64,000 bases of DNA from Pelosinus fermentans JBW45 (GCF_000271665.2 NZ_CP010978.1:2386501-2450500); one strand, 5' to 3'. Counted from the first letter of the stretch, positions 35,609 to 45,866 are shown. Numbers and translations are program-made. Notes: generated by a model not told the origin, from the letters alone.

Positions 35609-36553
35609 ATGAAAAAGATAGCTTTTGTTTTTCCTGGTCAAGGCTCGCAAACGGTAGGAATGGGAAAAGAATTATATGAAAACTTTGATGTAGCTAAAAG
35701 GGTATTTCAGGCGGCAGATGAGGCATTAGGATTTTCAATTACTCATATGTGCTTTAATGGTCCAGAGGATGAATTGCGCAAAACAGTGAATACACAACCT
35801 GCCATTTTGACAGTCAGTATTGCTTTATATGAAGTACTAAAAGGACATGGTATCGTACCTACAATTGTAGCTGGACATAGCCTAGGTGAATATTCTGCTT
35901 TAGTGGCAGCTGGTGCGATCTCTTTTAGTGATGCTGTACAATTGGTCCGCAAACGTGGATTGTTTATGCAAGAAGCAGTTCCATTGGGGGAAGGTAGTAT
36001 GGCAGCAATACTTGGCAGCGATCGTCAAACTGTTATTGCTATTTGCCAAAAAGCAGAGGCTGAATTTGGCGCTGTCCAAGCTGTGAATTTTAATTGTCCG
36101 GGGCAAATCGTTATTGCGGGAAGGACTAAGGCCGTTGAGAAAGCAGCCGAAATGTTAAAAACGGCTGGTGCGAAACGAGCTGTAATACTACCTGTAAGTG
36201 CTCCTTTTCATAGTACATTAATGAAACCAGCTGCTGAGAAGTTAGCAGTAGAGTTAAGTAAAATAACGATCAATGACGCAGTAATCCCAGTTGTAGCTAA
36301 TGTTAATGGACAAACTCTTACCAAGAGTCAGGATATTGAAGTTTCTTTAGTGAAGCAAGCAGATCATCCTGTAGAGTGGGAAGAGTGTGTAGCCGAGATC
36401 GTAAAATTTGGTGCTGATACGTTTATTGAAGTGGGCCCTGGAAAGGTATTATCATCTTTTACTAAAAAAATTGCTAAAGAAATAGCGAATTTAAATGTAG
36501 AAGATAGTAGTAGTTTAGAAAAAACCCTTGATTATTTCAAGGAGGTTCGTTAA
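35609..36553 (+). CDS. fabD: Malonyl-CoA:ACP transacylase
   Basis: 314 residues. FPGQGSQ at the N-terminus, the GHSLG nucleophile elbow (Ser in AGHSLGEYSAL) and the His in PVSAPFHS are present. It charges ACP with malonyl groups. GGGAAGG precedes the ATG. A 1-base gap separates it from fabG. Confidence 0.96.
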   Translation: MKKIAFVFPGQGSQTVGMGKELYENFDVAKRVFQAADEALGFSITHMCFNGPEDELRKTVNTQPAILTVSIALYEVLKGHGIVPTIVAGHSLGEYSALVAAGAISFSDAVQLVRKRGLFMQEAVPLGEGSMAAILGSDRQTVIAICQKAEAEFGAVQAVNFNCPGQIVIAGRTKAVEKAAEMLKTAGAKRAVILPVSAPFHSTLMKPAAEKLAVELSKITINDAVIPVVANVNGQTLTKSQDIEVSLVKQADHPVEWEECVAEIVKFGADTFIEVGPGKVLSSFTKKIAKEIANLNVEDSSSLEKTLDYFKEVR

Positions 36554-36554
36554 A

Positions 36555-37298
36555 ATGCATTTAGATGGAAAAGTTGCAATTATCACTGGTGCTTCTAGAG
36601 GTATTGGCCGTTCTGTTGCAATTGAATTAGCAAAATTAGGCGCCAAAGTTGTAATTAACTATGCTGGTAATGAAGCAGCAGCAGAGGAAGTTAAAAACAT
36701 AATAGTCGCTGCTGGTGGTCAAGGGATTATTGTAAAAGCAGACGTTGGTGATGTGGAAGCAGTAGATGCGATGGTTAAAGAAACAATTAATACTTTTGGT
36801 AAAATTGATATTTTAGTAAATAATGCTGGAATTACTCGTGACAATCTTTTAATGCGAATGAAAGAGGAAGATTGGGATGCAGTTATGAATATCAATTTAA
36901 AAGGTGTCTTTGTTTGTACAAAAGCTGTTTCTCGCATTATGATGAAGCAAAAAGCCGGTAAAATTATCAATATGACATCTGTTGTTGGTTTAATGGGGAA
37001 CGCAGGTCAAGCAAATTATGCTGCAGCTAAAGCTGGCGTCATTGGATTTACTAAATCGATGGCTAAAGAATTGGCTTCGAGAGGCATTACTGTAAATGCG
37101 ATTGCTCCAGGGTTTATTAGTACAGACATGACTGCTGTTTTATCTGATCAAGTTAAGACGGAATTAACTGAAAAAATACCTGCCGGAAGATTAGGTAGTC
37201 CTGAAGATGTTGCAGCTGCTGTGACGTTCTTAGCGTCAGACTCGGCAAATTATATTACGGGTCAAACATTGAACGTTGATGGTGGTATGTTAATGTAA
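36555..37298 (+). CDS. fabG: 3-oxoacyl-ACP reductase
   Basis: 247 residues of a short-chain dehydrogenase. The start is the ATG at 36555 after AAGGAGG. The NADPH-binding TGASRGIGRS, the NNAG motif, catalytic Ser and YxxxK (YAAAK) and the C-terminal YITGQTLNVDGGM are all seen. It carries out the first reduction of each elongation round. Confidence 0.96.
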   Translation: MHLDGKVAIITGASRGIGRSVAIELAKLGAKVVINYAGNEAAAEEVKNIIVAAGGQGIIVKADVGDVEAVDAMVKETINTFGKIDILVNNAGITRDNLLMRMKEEDWDAVMNINLKGVFVCTKAVSRIMMKQKAGKIINMTSVVGLMGNAGQANYAAAKAGVIGFTKSMAKELASRGITVNAIAPGFISTDMTAVLSDQVKTELTEKIPAGRLGSPEDVAAAVTFLASDSANYITGQTLNVDGGMLM

Positions 37299-37327
37299 AT
37301 CCTTGCCTTTGAAAGGAGGTGAATATC

Positions 37328-37564
37328 GTGACAACATTTGAAAAAGTTAAACAAATTTCAGTAGAACAACTTGGTGTTGATGAAGCTGATGTTACTATGG
37401 ATTCTACTTTTATAGATGATTTAGGTGCTGACTCTCTTGACATCGTTGAGTTAATTATGGCCTTTGAAGAGGAATTTAACATTGAGATTCCTGATGAAAT
37501 TGCTGAAAAAATTAAAGCTGTAAAAGATGCGGTAGAGTACATAGAAAAAGAAAAACAAGGTTAA
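37328..37564 (+). CDS. acpP: Acyl carrier protein
   Basis: 78 residues, acidic and helical, with the phosphopantetheine attachment site in [11 protein letters not shown] (Ser in DSL). It starts with GTG at 37328; AAAGGAGG is eight bases upstream, and the earlier in-frame GTG overlaps that site. It carries the growing acyl chain for all fab enzymes around it. Confidence 0.95.
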   Translation: MTTFEKVKQISVEQLGVDEADVTMDSTFIDDLGADSLDIVELIMAFEEEFNIEIPDEIAEKIKAVKDAVEYIEKEKQG

Positions 37565-37582
37565 TTTTCTAGTATTAAAAAT

Positions 37583-37625
37583 GGAAAGTCCCGTGAAATA
37601 ATGATTTTTTCGCGGGACTTTCTTA
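37583..37625 (+). terminator. Hairpin after acpP (possible attenuating terminator)
   Basis: GAAAGTCCCG and CGGGACTTTC form a ten-pair stem with a 20-base, T-rich loop. Only a short T-run follows. It divides the operon between acpP and the second FabK-like gene and may lower downstream expression. Confidence 0.5.
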
Positions 37626-37660
37626 AAAGACAATGTCCTATCGAATGGAGGAGTTATAAC

Positions 37661-38611
37661 TTGAAACTTCCAGAACTTAAAATAGGTAATTTAGTAGCAA
37701 AAATACCCATCATACAAGGTGGTATGGCAATTCGAATTTCGACAGCTCCTTTAGCAGCTGCTGTAGGTGAAGCTGGTGGTATTGGGCTAATTGCTGCTTC
37801 TGGTATGAGTTTTGATGAGTTGCGCAAAGAGATTCGCTTAGCGCGTTCACTTACTAGTACAGGTATCATTGGCATCAATGCAATGGTTGCAGCAAGAGAA
37901 TTTGCAGGTCTTGTAAAAACTGCAATTGAAGAAGGTATTGATTTGGTAGTCGCAGGTGCGGGATTTTCTCGCGATATGTTTGGATTAGGAAAAGAATCAG
38001 GTACACCGATTGTACCCATTGTCTCTTCTGCAAAATTAGCAAAAATTTCGGAATCATTAGGCGCTTCTGCCGTAATTGTTGAAGGTAAAGAAGCTGGTGG
38101 ACATTTAGGTACAGATCAACCCCTACATTCATTACTTCCTAGCATAAAAAATGCAGTAAAAATACCAGTGATTGGTGCTGGTGGCATCATTAGCGGTCAA
38201 GATATTGTTGATACACTAAGGCTGGGTGCAGATGGCGTGCAAATGGGAACGAGATTTGCTGCCAGTGAGGAATCAAATGCTGCTCCTGCTTTAAAAGCAT
38301 TTTATTTAAAAGCTAGACCAGAAGATATTGTGGAAATCAACAGTCCAGTGGGGATGCCTGGTCGCGCTTTATTGAATCCATTTGCAGAGAAAATTATTGA
38401 AGGTACTGCACCGATTCCTGAAAGCTGTGATGCTTGTTTAAAACATTGTAAAAAGAACTTTTGCATTATTAAGGCATTAATTCGCGCTCAACAGGGTGAT
38501 GTAGAAACTGGATTAGTATTTACCGGTGAGTACATTCATAAGATAGATGAAATACTACCTGTTAAAGAGATTTTCAATAGACTTCTTGCAGAGGTTGAAG
38601 TTATAAATTAA
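37661..38611 (+). CDS. Second FabK/nitronate-monooxygenase-like flavoprotein with C-terminal Cys cluster
   Basis: 316 residues from the TTG at 37661 (GGAGGAG upstream). The FMN TIM barrel resembles FabK and 2-nitropropane dioxygenases (IIQGGMAIRIS, EGKEAGGHLG, GAGGIISGQD). Unlike the first copy it ends with four closely spaced cysteines, C-x2-C-x3-C-x4-C (CDACLKHCKKNFC), which could bind zinc or an iron-sulfur cluster. It could be a second enoyl-ACP reductase with different specificity or a nitronate monooxygenase. Its place between acpP and fabF favours a fatty-acid role. Confidence 0.8.
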   Translation: MKLPELKIGNLVAKIPIIQGGMAIRISTAPLAAAVGEAGGIGLIAASGMSFDELRKEIRLARSLTSTGIIGINAMVAAREFAGLVKTAIEEGIDLVVAGAGFSRDMFGLGKESGTPIVPIVSSAKLAKISESLGASAVIVEGKEAGGHLGTDQPLHSLLPSIKNAVKIPVIGAGGIISGQDIVDTLRLGADGVQMGTRFAASEESNAAPALKAFYLKARPEDIVEINSPVGMPGRALLNPFAEKIIEGTAPIPESCDACLKHCKKNFCIIKALIRAQQGDVETGLVFTGEYIHKIDEILPVKEIFNRLLAEVEVIN

Positions 38612-38627
38612 CGTGAGGTGATTCCGT

Positions 38628-39869
38628 TTGAAAAAACGAGTTGTGGTAACAGGATTAGGTGCGATAACACCTATCGGAATTGGTAAAGATGAATTCTGGC
38701 AGTCTCTTTTAAACGGTAAATCTGGTATCGGTAAAATCACTCATTTTGATGCGAGTGAATATACTACCCAGATTGCTGGTGAGGTTAAAGATTTTGATCC
38801 CGCAAAATATATTGATAAAAAAGAAGCGAAACGCATGGACCCCTTTACTCAATTTGCTGTTGCTGCTAGTAAAATGGCATTTGAAGATTCAGGAATTAAT
38901 TTGGAAACCGAAGATCGTACCCGTATTGGCACTATGATTGGTACTGGTATTGGTGGAATGGATACATTAAATGAACAATACAAAAATTTATTTGATAAAG
39001 GACCAAATCGTATCAGTCCGTTTTTTATCCCAATGATGATTGGTAACATGGCTGCTGGACAAACATCGATTACCTTTGGTTTACAAGGTCCATGTAGTTG
39101 TGTAACTACAGCTTGTGCAACAGGAACTAATGCAATTGGTGATGCTTTTAAAGTCATTCAACGCGGCGATGCAGATGTCATGGTGGCTGGTGGTACGGAA
39201 GCGGCTATTTCTCCTATTGCAGTAGCTGGTTTTTGCTCAATGAAAGCCCTGTCAACGCGTAATGATGAACCAGAAAAAGCTTCACGCCCTTTTGACAAAG
39301 ACCGTAATGGCTTTGTAATGGGTGAGGGAGCAGGTGTGGTTATTCTTGAATCGTTAGAACACGCAGTTGCCAGAGGCGCACATATTTACGCAGAAGTTAT
39401 CGGTTATGGTTTTAATGCTGATGCTTATCACATTACTGCACCTGCCCCTGAAGGAGCACAGGCAGCAAAATGTATGGAGATGGCTCTTAAAGATGCTGGT
39501 ATTGCTCCAGAAGCTGTTGATTACATTAATGCCCATGGTACTTCGACTCCTCTTAATGACAAAAATGAAACATTGGCAATCAAATCATTATTTGGTGAGC
39601 ATGCATATAAATTAGCTGTTAGCTCTATCAAATCCATGACTGGACATTTACTAGGTGCAGCAGGTGGCATCGAATGTATTGCTACTGTTTTAACCTTGGA
39701 AAATGATATGATTCCTCCTACTATTAATTGTGATGCGCCCGATGAAGAAATGGACTTGGATTATGTTCCTCATACATCTCGCAAACAAGTCGTAAATGTA
39801 GCATTATCTAATTCTTTAGGTTTTGGCGGACATAACGCAACTATCTTATTAAAAAAATTCGAAAATTAA
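38628..39869 (+). CDS. fabF: Beta-ketoacyl-ACP synthase II
   Basis: 413 residues. The catalytic Cys lies in [12 protein letters not shown], and histidines in [11 protein letters not shown] and [12 protein letters not shown]. It elongates acyl-ACP with malonyl-ACP. The start is a TTG at 38628 preceded by GTGAGGTG. No accBC or fabZ gene follows; rnc comes next. Confidence 0.96.
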   Translation: MKKRVVVTGLGAITPIGIGKDEFWQSLLNGKSGIGKITHFDASEYTTQIAGEVKDFDPAKYIDKKEAKRMDPFTQFAVAASKMAFEDSGINLETEDRTRIGTMIGTGIGGMDTLNEQYKNLFDKGPNRISPFFIPMMIGNMAAGQTSITFGLQGPCSCVTTACATGTNAIGDAFKVIQRGDADVMVAGGTEAAISPIAVAGFCSMKALSTRNDEPEKASRPFDKDRNGFVMGEGAGVVILESLEHAVARGAHIYAEVIGYGFNADAYHITAPAPEGAQAAKCMEMALKDAGIAPEAVDYINAHGTSTPLNDKNETLAIKSLFGEHAYKLAVSSIKSMTGHLLGAAGGIECIATVLTLENDMIPPTINCDAPDEEMDLDYVPHTSRKQVVNVALSNSLGFGGHNATILLKKFEN

Positions 39870-39875
39870 TATGAT

Positions 39876-40604
39876 ATGATTGAAATGCTTACGAAAAAAA
39901 GAATGGACGCATTATCCAGGTTATCGAATACATTAGGTGTGCAATTTACAGATATCAATTTATTGCATCAAGCTCTTACCCACACTTCTTATGCGAATGA
40001 GTGTAAAAAAACACTAATTTCTCATAATGAACGGTTGGAATTTCTCGGTGATGCTGTATTAGATTTGATTGTTAGTGAATATTTATTTCGCCAATTTAGT
40101 CACCTTCCTGAAGGGGAATTGACAAAGGCTCGAGCAGTAATTGTCTGCGAGCCTACTTTGGCTCGGTGTGCTGCTGAACTTGGTATTGGAGAATATTTAT
40201 TTTTAGGAAAAGGTGAGACTAGCTCAGGTGGCCGTGAACGCGTGTCTATTTTGGCAGATTCATTTGAAGCTGTAATTGGTGCTATATACTTAGATAGCGG
40301 TTTTCTTCAGGTTAGTAATTTTGTATTAAGACAGCTTCAGGCTGATTTACACTTAGTTGCACGTGGCGAATACGTGAAGGACTATAAGACCGTACTGCAA
40401 GAGGTTGTTCAAAAGAAAAACGACAGTAAGATCACCTATGAGATTATCTCTGAAAATGGTCCTGATCATAATAAACTATTTGAAGTAATTGTTTTAGTAA
40501 ATACAGATTTATTTGGTAAGGGTTTAGGTAAAAGTAAAAAAGAGGCTGAACAATATGCTGCAAAGCAAGCATTAGTGAAGTTAGGAATTATAAATAATAA
40601 TTAA
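39876..40604 (+). CDS. rnc: Ribonuclease III
   Basis: 242 residues. The RNase III signature NERLEFLGDAVLDL and the second acidic cluster LADSFEAVIGAIYLD are intact. A double-stranded-RNA-binding domain covers about 165-240. It cuts rRNA precursors and structured RNAs. No good ribosome-binding site precedes the ATG at 39876, so start and coupling to fabF are uncertain. It precedes smc by two genes. Confidence 0.94.
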   Translation: MIEMLTKKRMDALSRLSNTLGVQFTDINLLHQALTHTSYANECKKTLISHNERLEFLGDAVLDLIVSEYLFRQFSHLPEGELTKARAVIVCEPTLARCAAELGIGEYLFLGKGETSSGGRERVSILADSFEAVIGAIYLDSGFLQVSNFVLRQLQADLHLVARGEYVKDYKTVLQEVVQKKNDSKITYEIISENGPDHNKLFEVIVLVNTDLFGKGLGKSKKEAEQYAAKQALVKLGIINNN

Positions 40605-40645
40605 TGTAGGCGACCATATGGTCGTCTATATTAATTATTATTTAT
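40603..40645 (+). terminator. Terminator after rnc
   Basis: AATGTAGGCGACCA and TGGTCGTCTATATT form a stem with a two-base turn, followed by A+T-rich sequence with broken T-runs. Confidence 0.5.
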
Positions 40646-40694
40646 AATTAGAAATTGATTGAGTCTTGAATTGGGAAATAGCGAAGGAGTGTTT

Positions 40695-41753
40695 ATGAGA
40701 CATTATATTATACCTATATTTATTCCACATTATGGTTGTAAACATAGTTGTATTTTTTGTAATCAACGAAAAATTACGGGTAGAGATACTCCTGTAAGGC
40801 ATCAGGAAGTACAGGCTATCATTGATGAACATTTGGCAAGAATCACAGAAAAAAGGCACATCGAAGTGGCCTTTTATGGTGGCAGTTTTACTGCCTTGCC
40901 TCTTAGTATGCAGTCAGAATTATTAGAACCGGCATATACAGCTTTAATAAACAAGAAAATTCATGGGATTCGTCTTTCAACCCGTCCGGATTGTATTACA
41001 CATAGGATTTTGGAAAATCTTAAAAAGTTTGGAGTATCTATCATTGAATTAGGAGTGCAATCTTTGGATAATACTGTATTGGAGGCGAGCGCTCGGGGGC
41101 ATAATGCACTACATGTATTTCAGGCAATGAACCTTATAAAAAAAATGAATATAACCTGTGGCATTCAATTAATGCCAGGTTTACCTTTAGAAGATTGGAA
41201 CAGTTTGATTCATACTGCATATGGTGTTATTAAGCTTGTTCCAGACTTTGTGCGTATTTACCCTACTTTAGTCATTGCCAATACTCAACTGGCTACTAGG
41301 TATGATGATGGAAGTTATAAGGCTTTATCTTTATCAGCAGGAATTATTCGTAGCGCCTATTTAAAATTATTTTTTGAACAGCAGGGGATATTAACGATTC
41401 GTACTGGCTTGCAAGCAACAGAAGATTTGGACAAAGGCAATATTGTATTGGCTGGCCCCTACCATCCTGCATTTGGAGAAATGGTAGATTCCTATATTTT
41501 TTATTGCATGCTAGCCCATTTCATAGAGTCGATTCTTCCTATGGACAAGAATGATCCTATCATTATCCATCATCATTCTCGTGATACTTCTAAAATTAGA
41601 GGCATTTCTAATCAAAATATAAAACAAGTAAAGCATATCTATGGTATTGACCATCTTATTCTAAAACAAGATGGTCATAATAAGGATGAAATAGGATTTG
41701 AGTATAACAATCTATATTATGTACTTAATAAAAAAATGATATTTTTTATTTAA
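40695..41753 (+). CDS. Radical SAM protein of the rnc-smc neighbourhood (Elp3-like)
   Basis: 352 residues from the ATG at 40695 after GAAGGAG. The radical SAM motif C-x3-C-x2-C lies in GCKHSCIFC near residue 15-22. A glycine-rich SAM motif (YGGSFTAL) and Elp3-like sequence (RLSTRPDCI, LMPGLP) follow. A short gene of this type commonly lies between rnc and smc in clostridia. The substrate is unknown. The lack of an acetyltransferase domain separates it from true Elp3. Confidence 0.85.
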   Translation: MRHYIIPIFIPHYGCKHSCIFCNQRKITGRDTPVRHQEVQAIIDEHLARITEKRHIEVAFYGGSFTALPLSMQSELLEPAYTALINKKIHGIRLSTRPDCITHRILENLKKFGVSIIELGVQSLDNTVLEASARGHNALHVFQAMNLIKKMNITCGIQLMPGLPLEDWNSLIHTAYGVIKLVPDFVRIYPTLVIANTQLATRYDDGSYKALSLSAGIIRSAYLKLFFEQQGILTIRTGLQATEDLDKGNIVLAGPYHPAFGEMVDSYIFYCMLAHFIESILPMDKNDPIIIHHHSRDTSKIRGISNQNIKQVKHIYGIDHLILKQDGHNKDEIGFEYNNLYYVLNKKMIFFI

Positions 41754-41762
41754 ATTATAAAA

Positions 41763-41790
41763 AAAGGTATTTCTGGAAAATCCAGAGAAT
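41763..41790 (+). promoter_or_regulatory. Possible SigH promoter of spoVS
   Basis: AAAGGTATT, 12 bases, then AGAGAAT resembles the SigH pattern (AGGAATT, 11-12 bases, RnnGAAT) with a mismatch in the -35. spoVS of Bacillus is SigH-dependent. The same bases also form a weak hairpin. Confidence 0.3.
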
Positions 41791-41834
41791 ATCATGTATT
41801 GTAATACGTCCTGATACCAAAAGGAGGTTAGCTA

Positions 41835-42095
41835 ATGGATGTGCTCAAAGTATCTGCACAGTCAAATCCTAAATCGGTAGCAGGTGCCTTAGCTGCAGTG
41901 TTAAGAGAAAAAGGTTCTGCGGAAGTCCAAGCAGTAGGTGCCGGCGCAGTGAATCAAGCCATCAAAGCAATTGCAATTTCTCGTGGATTTGTTGCACCCA
42001 ATGGTATTAATCTAATTGCAATTCCTGCCTTTGCCGAAATCATTATTGATGGTGAACAGCGCACTGCGATTCGTTTTATTGTGGAACCCAGGTAA
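41835..42095 (+). CDS. spoVS: Stage V sporulation protein S
   Basis: 86 residues, the exact family size, an Alba-like nucleic-acid-binding fold (MDVLKVSAQSNPKSVAGALA...). In Bacillus it affects septation, cortex and coat formation; its molecular action is unclear. AAAGGAGG precedes the ATG. It is a single-gene unit between a radical SAM gene and smc. Confidence 0.95.
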   Translation: MDVLKVSAQSNPKSVAGALAAVLREKGSAEVQAVGAGAVNQAIKAIAISRGFVAPNGINLIAIPAFAEIIIDGEQRTAIRFIVEPR

Positions 42096-42182
42096 CAATT
42101 GATTTTAGTGCTAAATTCCTAAGCGTAATCAGGGACCTAATCGAAGTTGAAATTAATATAGCTTTTTAATTTCGTAAATATG

Positions 42183-42210
42183 CCTGTTTGCTCAGCAAGC
42201 AGGTTTTTTA
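42183..42210 (+). terminator. Terminator after spoVS
   Basis: CCTGTTTGCT and AGCAAGCAGG form a stem with one mismatch, followed by TTTTTTA. Confidence 0.75.
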
Positions 42211-42220
42211 CTTAAGTTTA

Positions 42221-42249
42221 TTGTATAAACAACCAACGCATGGTAAAAT
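42221..42249 (+). promoter_or_regulatory. Possible SigA promoter of smc
   Basis: TTGTAT and TAAAAT with a 17-base spacer, about 40 bases before the smc start and right after the spoVS terminator. Confidence 0.45.
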
Positions 42250-42288
42250 TCTAAAGTTAGATATAATAATATTGTGTGGTGATTTAGT

Positions 42289-45200
42289 TTGCTGTTACGT
42301 AGGCTTGAAGCATATGGGTTTAAATCTTTTGCAGATAAAACAGAAATAGAATTTGGCAATGGTATTACTGCTATTGTAGGTCCAAATGGCAGCGGAAAAA
42401 GTAATATTTCCGATGCGATTCGTTGGGTTCTTGGTGAACAAAGTGTTCGCAATCTACGCAGCACAAAAATGGAAGATGTAATATTTTCTGGTAGCTTAGG
42501 TCGCAGACCTTTAGGTGCAGCTGAAGTATCCGTAATTTTTGATAACAGTGATGGTACCCTACCCTTAGATTTTAGTGAAGTTATCATTACTAGGCGAGTC
42601 TTCCGATCTGGTGATAGTGAATATTTCATCAATAAAGCAGCATGCCGTTTAAAAGACATATATGAATTATTGGCTGATACAGGTCTAGGCAGGGATGCGA
42701 TGACTGTCATTGGACAAAATAAAGTCGATGAAGTTCTAAATAGCAAGCCAGAAGAGCGGCGTTTATTATTTGAAGAATCAGCTGGTATTTCCAAGTACAA
42801 ACAACGAAAAAAAGATGCAATGCGCAAATTAGAAGATACTACTCAAAATCTCATTCGAGTGTCCGATATTACAAATGAAATTGAAGATCAACTTGTTCCA
42901 CTTAGAGAAAGTGCTGAAAAGACAAAGCAGTATAATACTCTTAAGACCGAACTAACATCTTGTCAAGTGACATTACTGCTTAGCACATTAGACAAGTCTG
43001 AGAAAATAATAGAAAGTGCCAACTTGCAGAAAGAGCATTTAACAGAAAATGAACTTACTGTAAGTACAAATTTGAATTTAAAAGAAACTGATAAAGAGAA
43101 ATTGGCAACTGAGTTAATACAAGTAGAAGAAAAACTTACTTCTTATACGAATTTTATAAATGAGGCAGAAACAGAACTAGAAAGAATTCATGGTAAGGTT
43201 GCTGTACTAGAAGAACGAATCAGTCAAGGAAAACGTAATCAAGAGCGTGTAAGTGATGAAGAAATCCGTGTCGGAAAACAAAAAAATGAACTTGAGAAAA
43301 AATATAGTGAAGTAAATGAAATTCTAATTGAGAAAAAAAAGTTCACAGAGAATCTGCAACAAATCTTAATTGACAAAAATGTGCTCTATCAAAATATAGT
43401 TACTAGTTTAGAACAAGCAGGAAAGCAGTTAGAATCTAGTAAAGACAAAACTCTTACATTTTTACAAGAAATTGTTGAAGAACGAAATAAACTTGTGACA
43501 ATTAAAAATGATATTGTAAGAATCGAAACTCGGGAACTTAACTTTGATCAAGAATATCAGGGTTACCAGACCCAGTTACAGCAAGCAGAATCAGCATATA
43601 CATCTCTCTTGGCAGAGCAAGAGGCAATACAAGTTAAGATTACAAAATTAAATCAAGAAAATAACGCCTTGCAAATCAAGAAAAAAAATACTGAGGATAC
43701 CTTACAACAATTCTTGCATCAAGAACAACAATTGACTAGACAGGTAAACGAATTACAATCCCGGTTCAAAATTTTATCGAACATGCAAAATGACTATGAA
43801 GGCTTTGCTCGTGGAATAAAAAGTATTCTGAAAAGTGACGCTCCTTGGCATAGAGGGATTTGTGGTGCAGTGGCGCAAACGATTACAGTGCCTGATGAAT
43901 ATGTTACGGCCATTGAAATTGCATTAGGTGGGGCGCTACAACACATTATTACGGAGAATTCCGACATCGCTAAAGAGGCCATGCATTTTCTAAAGACGGA
44001 GCGCTTAGGACGAGCTACCTTTTTACCTTTAAATACGATTAAACCTTTTAAACCTAGAGATACAGAAATAGCTGCTGCTAAAATGAATGGCTCATTAGGA
44101 TTTGCTGCTGATCTTGTAACTTGTGATTCACGTTATCGCAAAGTAATTGAGTTTTTATTGGGACGTACGATTATAGCAAAAGACGTTGAGATTGCTCTTA
44201 CCATCGCTAAGCAATCCGGCTTTTCGGTAAAAATCGTTACATTAGACGGCGAAGTATTAAATCCAGGTGGTTCGATGACAGGTGGCAGCACGGGTAAGCG
44301 AGAAACTAGTTTTTTAGGGCGTAATAATGAAATCACTGCCATTAAGTTAAAATTAGATGAGGGACGAAATAGTTTCGAGGCAATGCAAGAAAAGGTAATA
44401 AACGTTAGAGCTGAGGTACAAAATATTAATTATGAGCTGGCTGCGATTCAAGAACAGCGTCAGCAGATGGATGTTCGTCAAGCTGAAATTACGGTTCATA
44501 CTGATAAAATGCAATTTGATATAAAGCGGATCACTTTAGCAATTACTACTATTAATAATGATAGAGCTGCATGCTCACGAGAAAAAGAGCAGTTAGAGGT
44601 CACTTTATCTCAGTGTAAAGCAAGGATTGTTTCTTTAGAAAACCGTGATGGCCAGCACAAGCAGACAATTGCGCTAGAACAGCAAAAATGTAAAGAGTTG
44701 CAAGCTTCAAAAGATATATTGCAGACGAGTCTCACTGATCTTAAAATTGACATTACAGCAGTGCAGCAAGAAATTGCTGGGTTTGTTGCCAATTGTGAGC
44801 AATCAGAACAAGCTAAGCAATTACTACAAGAGCAGCTTCAACAGTTGTTTGCAGAACGCACTGACATTGCAGCGCAAATATTACAGTCCGGCCAAGAGTT
44901 ATCTGATACCTCTTCAAAATTTAAAACACTCACAGAAGAAAAGATCAACTATGAGCAACATCATAAAAATCACTATGGAATAAAGCTTAATTTATTGGTA
45001 GAAATGCAAAACCTGGAAAAAGAACTAAAAGATTTGAGGCGTAACCACCATGAAGTACAAACTCGTCTACATGAGAGTGAACTTTTGGCAACTAAATATA
45101 GTTTTGAAGTTACACGATCTTTAGAACAGCTAGAGCAACAGTTTTGCCTTACGATCGATCAGGCAAAAGAACTTTGCCGTACTGAAAGCTTAGATTCTAT

Positions 45201-45846
45201 TAGCAAGTTAATAAAAAACTTAGAAAAAGAACTTATGATACTAGGGCCAGTAAATCATGGCGCAGTAGAAGATTATATTCGTTTACAAGAACGATGTGAT
45301 TTTCTTAAAAATCAATTTCAAGATTTAACATCTGCTAAAGAATATTTGGCCTCGATTATTGCCGATATTGACAAAACAATGTCAACTAAATTTTTAATCG
45401 CTTTTACCAAAATTAATGAACATTTTTCCGATATTTTTTCTCGTTTGTTTGGTGGTGGACAAGCCCAATTAAAATTAGTTGACCCTGATAATATTCTACA
45501 TACAGGTATAGAAATTAGCGTACAGCCACCCGGGAAAAAAATGCAGAACTTAATATTACTATCAGGCGGTGAACGAGCTCTTACGGTGATTGCTCTGTTA
45601 TTTTCTTTCTTAGCTTATCGTCCTGCTCCATTTATTGTGGTAGATGAAATCGATGCACCTCTAGATGAAGCAAATATCGATCGATTACGTGAGTTTTTAC
45701 GTGATTATGCTCGCCATACTCAATTCATCGTTGTTACTCATCGCAAGGGGACAATGGAGGCTGCTGATATTATACATGGAATTACGATGGAACAATCAGG
45801 TATATCACGTTTAGTTTCTGTTAAATTAACAGATGAAATAAAGTAG
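42289..45846 (+). CDS. smc: Chromosome segregation protein SMC
   Basis: 1185 residues. Walker A GPNGSGKSN (about 32-40) is followed by a first coiled coil (about 165-500), the hinge (about 515-680, GGALQHIITEN and a glycine-rich end) and a second coiled coil. The C-terminal ABC signature LSGGERAL and Walker B FIVVDEIDAPLDEAN come last. It forms condensin with ScpA/ScpB and compacts the chromosome. The start is a TTG at 42289 with GTGGTGAT upstream. It precedes ftsY by 20 bases, as in Bacillus. Confidence 0.97.
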   Translation: MLLRRLEAYGFKSFADKTEIEFGNGITAIVGPNGSGKSNISDAIRWVLGEQSVRNLRSTKMEDVIFSGSLGRRPLGAAEVSVIFDNSDGTLPLDFSEVIITRRVFRSGDSEYFINKAACRLKDIYELLADTGLGRDAMTVIGQNKVDEVLNSKPEERRLLFEESAGISKYKQRKKDAMRKLEDTTQNLIRVSDITNEIEDQLVPLRESAEKTKQYNTLKTELTSCQVTLLLSTLDKSEKIIESANLQKEHLTENELTVSTNLNLKETDKEKLATELIQVEEKLTSYTNFINEAETELERIHGKVAVLEERISQGKRNQERVSDEEIRVGKQKNELEKKYSEVNEILIEKKKFTENLQQILIDKNVLYQNIVTSLEQAGKQLESSKDKTLTFLQEIVEERNKLVTIKNDIVRIETRELNFDQEYQGYQTQLQQAESAYTSLLAEQEAIQVKITKLNQENNALQIKKKNTEDTLQQFLHQEQQLTRQVNELQSRFKILSNMQNDYEGFARGIKSILKSDAPWHRGICGAVAQTITVPDEYVTAIEIALGGALQHIITENSDIAKEAMHFLKTERLGRATFLPLNTIKPFKPRDTEIAAAKMNGSLGFAADLVTCDSRYRKVIEFLLGRTIIAKDVEIALTIAKQSGFSVKIVTLDGEVLNPGGSMTGGSTGKRETSFLGRNNEITAIKLKLDEGRNSFEAMQEKVINVRAEVQNINYELAAIQEQRQQMDVRQAEITVHTDKMQFDIKRITLAITTINNDRAACSREKEQLEVTLSQCKARIVSLENRDGQHKQTIALEQQKCKELQASKDILQTSLTDLKIDITAVQQEIAGFVANCEQSEQAKQLLQEQLQQLFAERTDIAAQILQSGQELSDTSSKFKTLTEEKINYEQHHKNHYGIKLNLLVEMQNLEKELKDLRRNHHEVQTRLHESELLATKYSFEVTRSLEQLEQQFCLTIDQAKELCRTESLDSISKLIKNLEKELMILGPVNHGAVEDYIRLQERCDFLKNQFQDLTSAKEYLASIIADIDKTMSTKFLIAFTKINEHFSDIFSRLFGGGQAQLKLVDPDNILHTGIEISVQPPGKKMQNLILLSGGERALTVIALLFSFLAYRPAPFIVVDEIDAPLDEANIDRLREFLRDYARHTQFIVVTHRKGTMEAADIIHGITMEQSGISRLVSVKLTDEIK

Positions 45847-45866
45847 TTGAACTGGAGGAATATAAT

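Noticed and set aside
42192-42827. 211-codon open frame on the minus strand inside smc
   Set aside because: It lies antisense to the highly conserved SMC head, has no family signature, and its length follows from the codon bias of smc.
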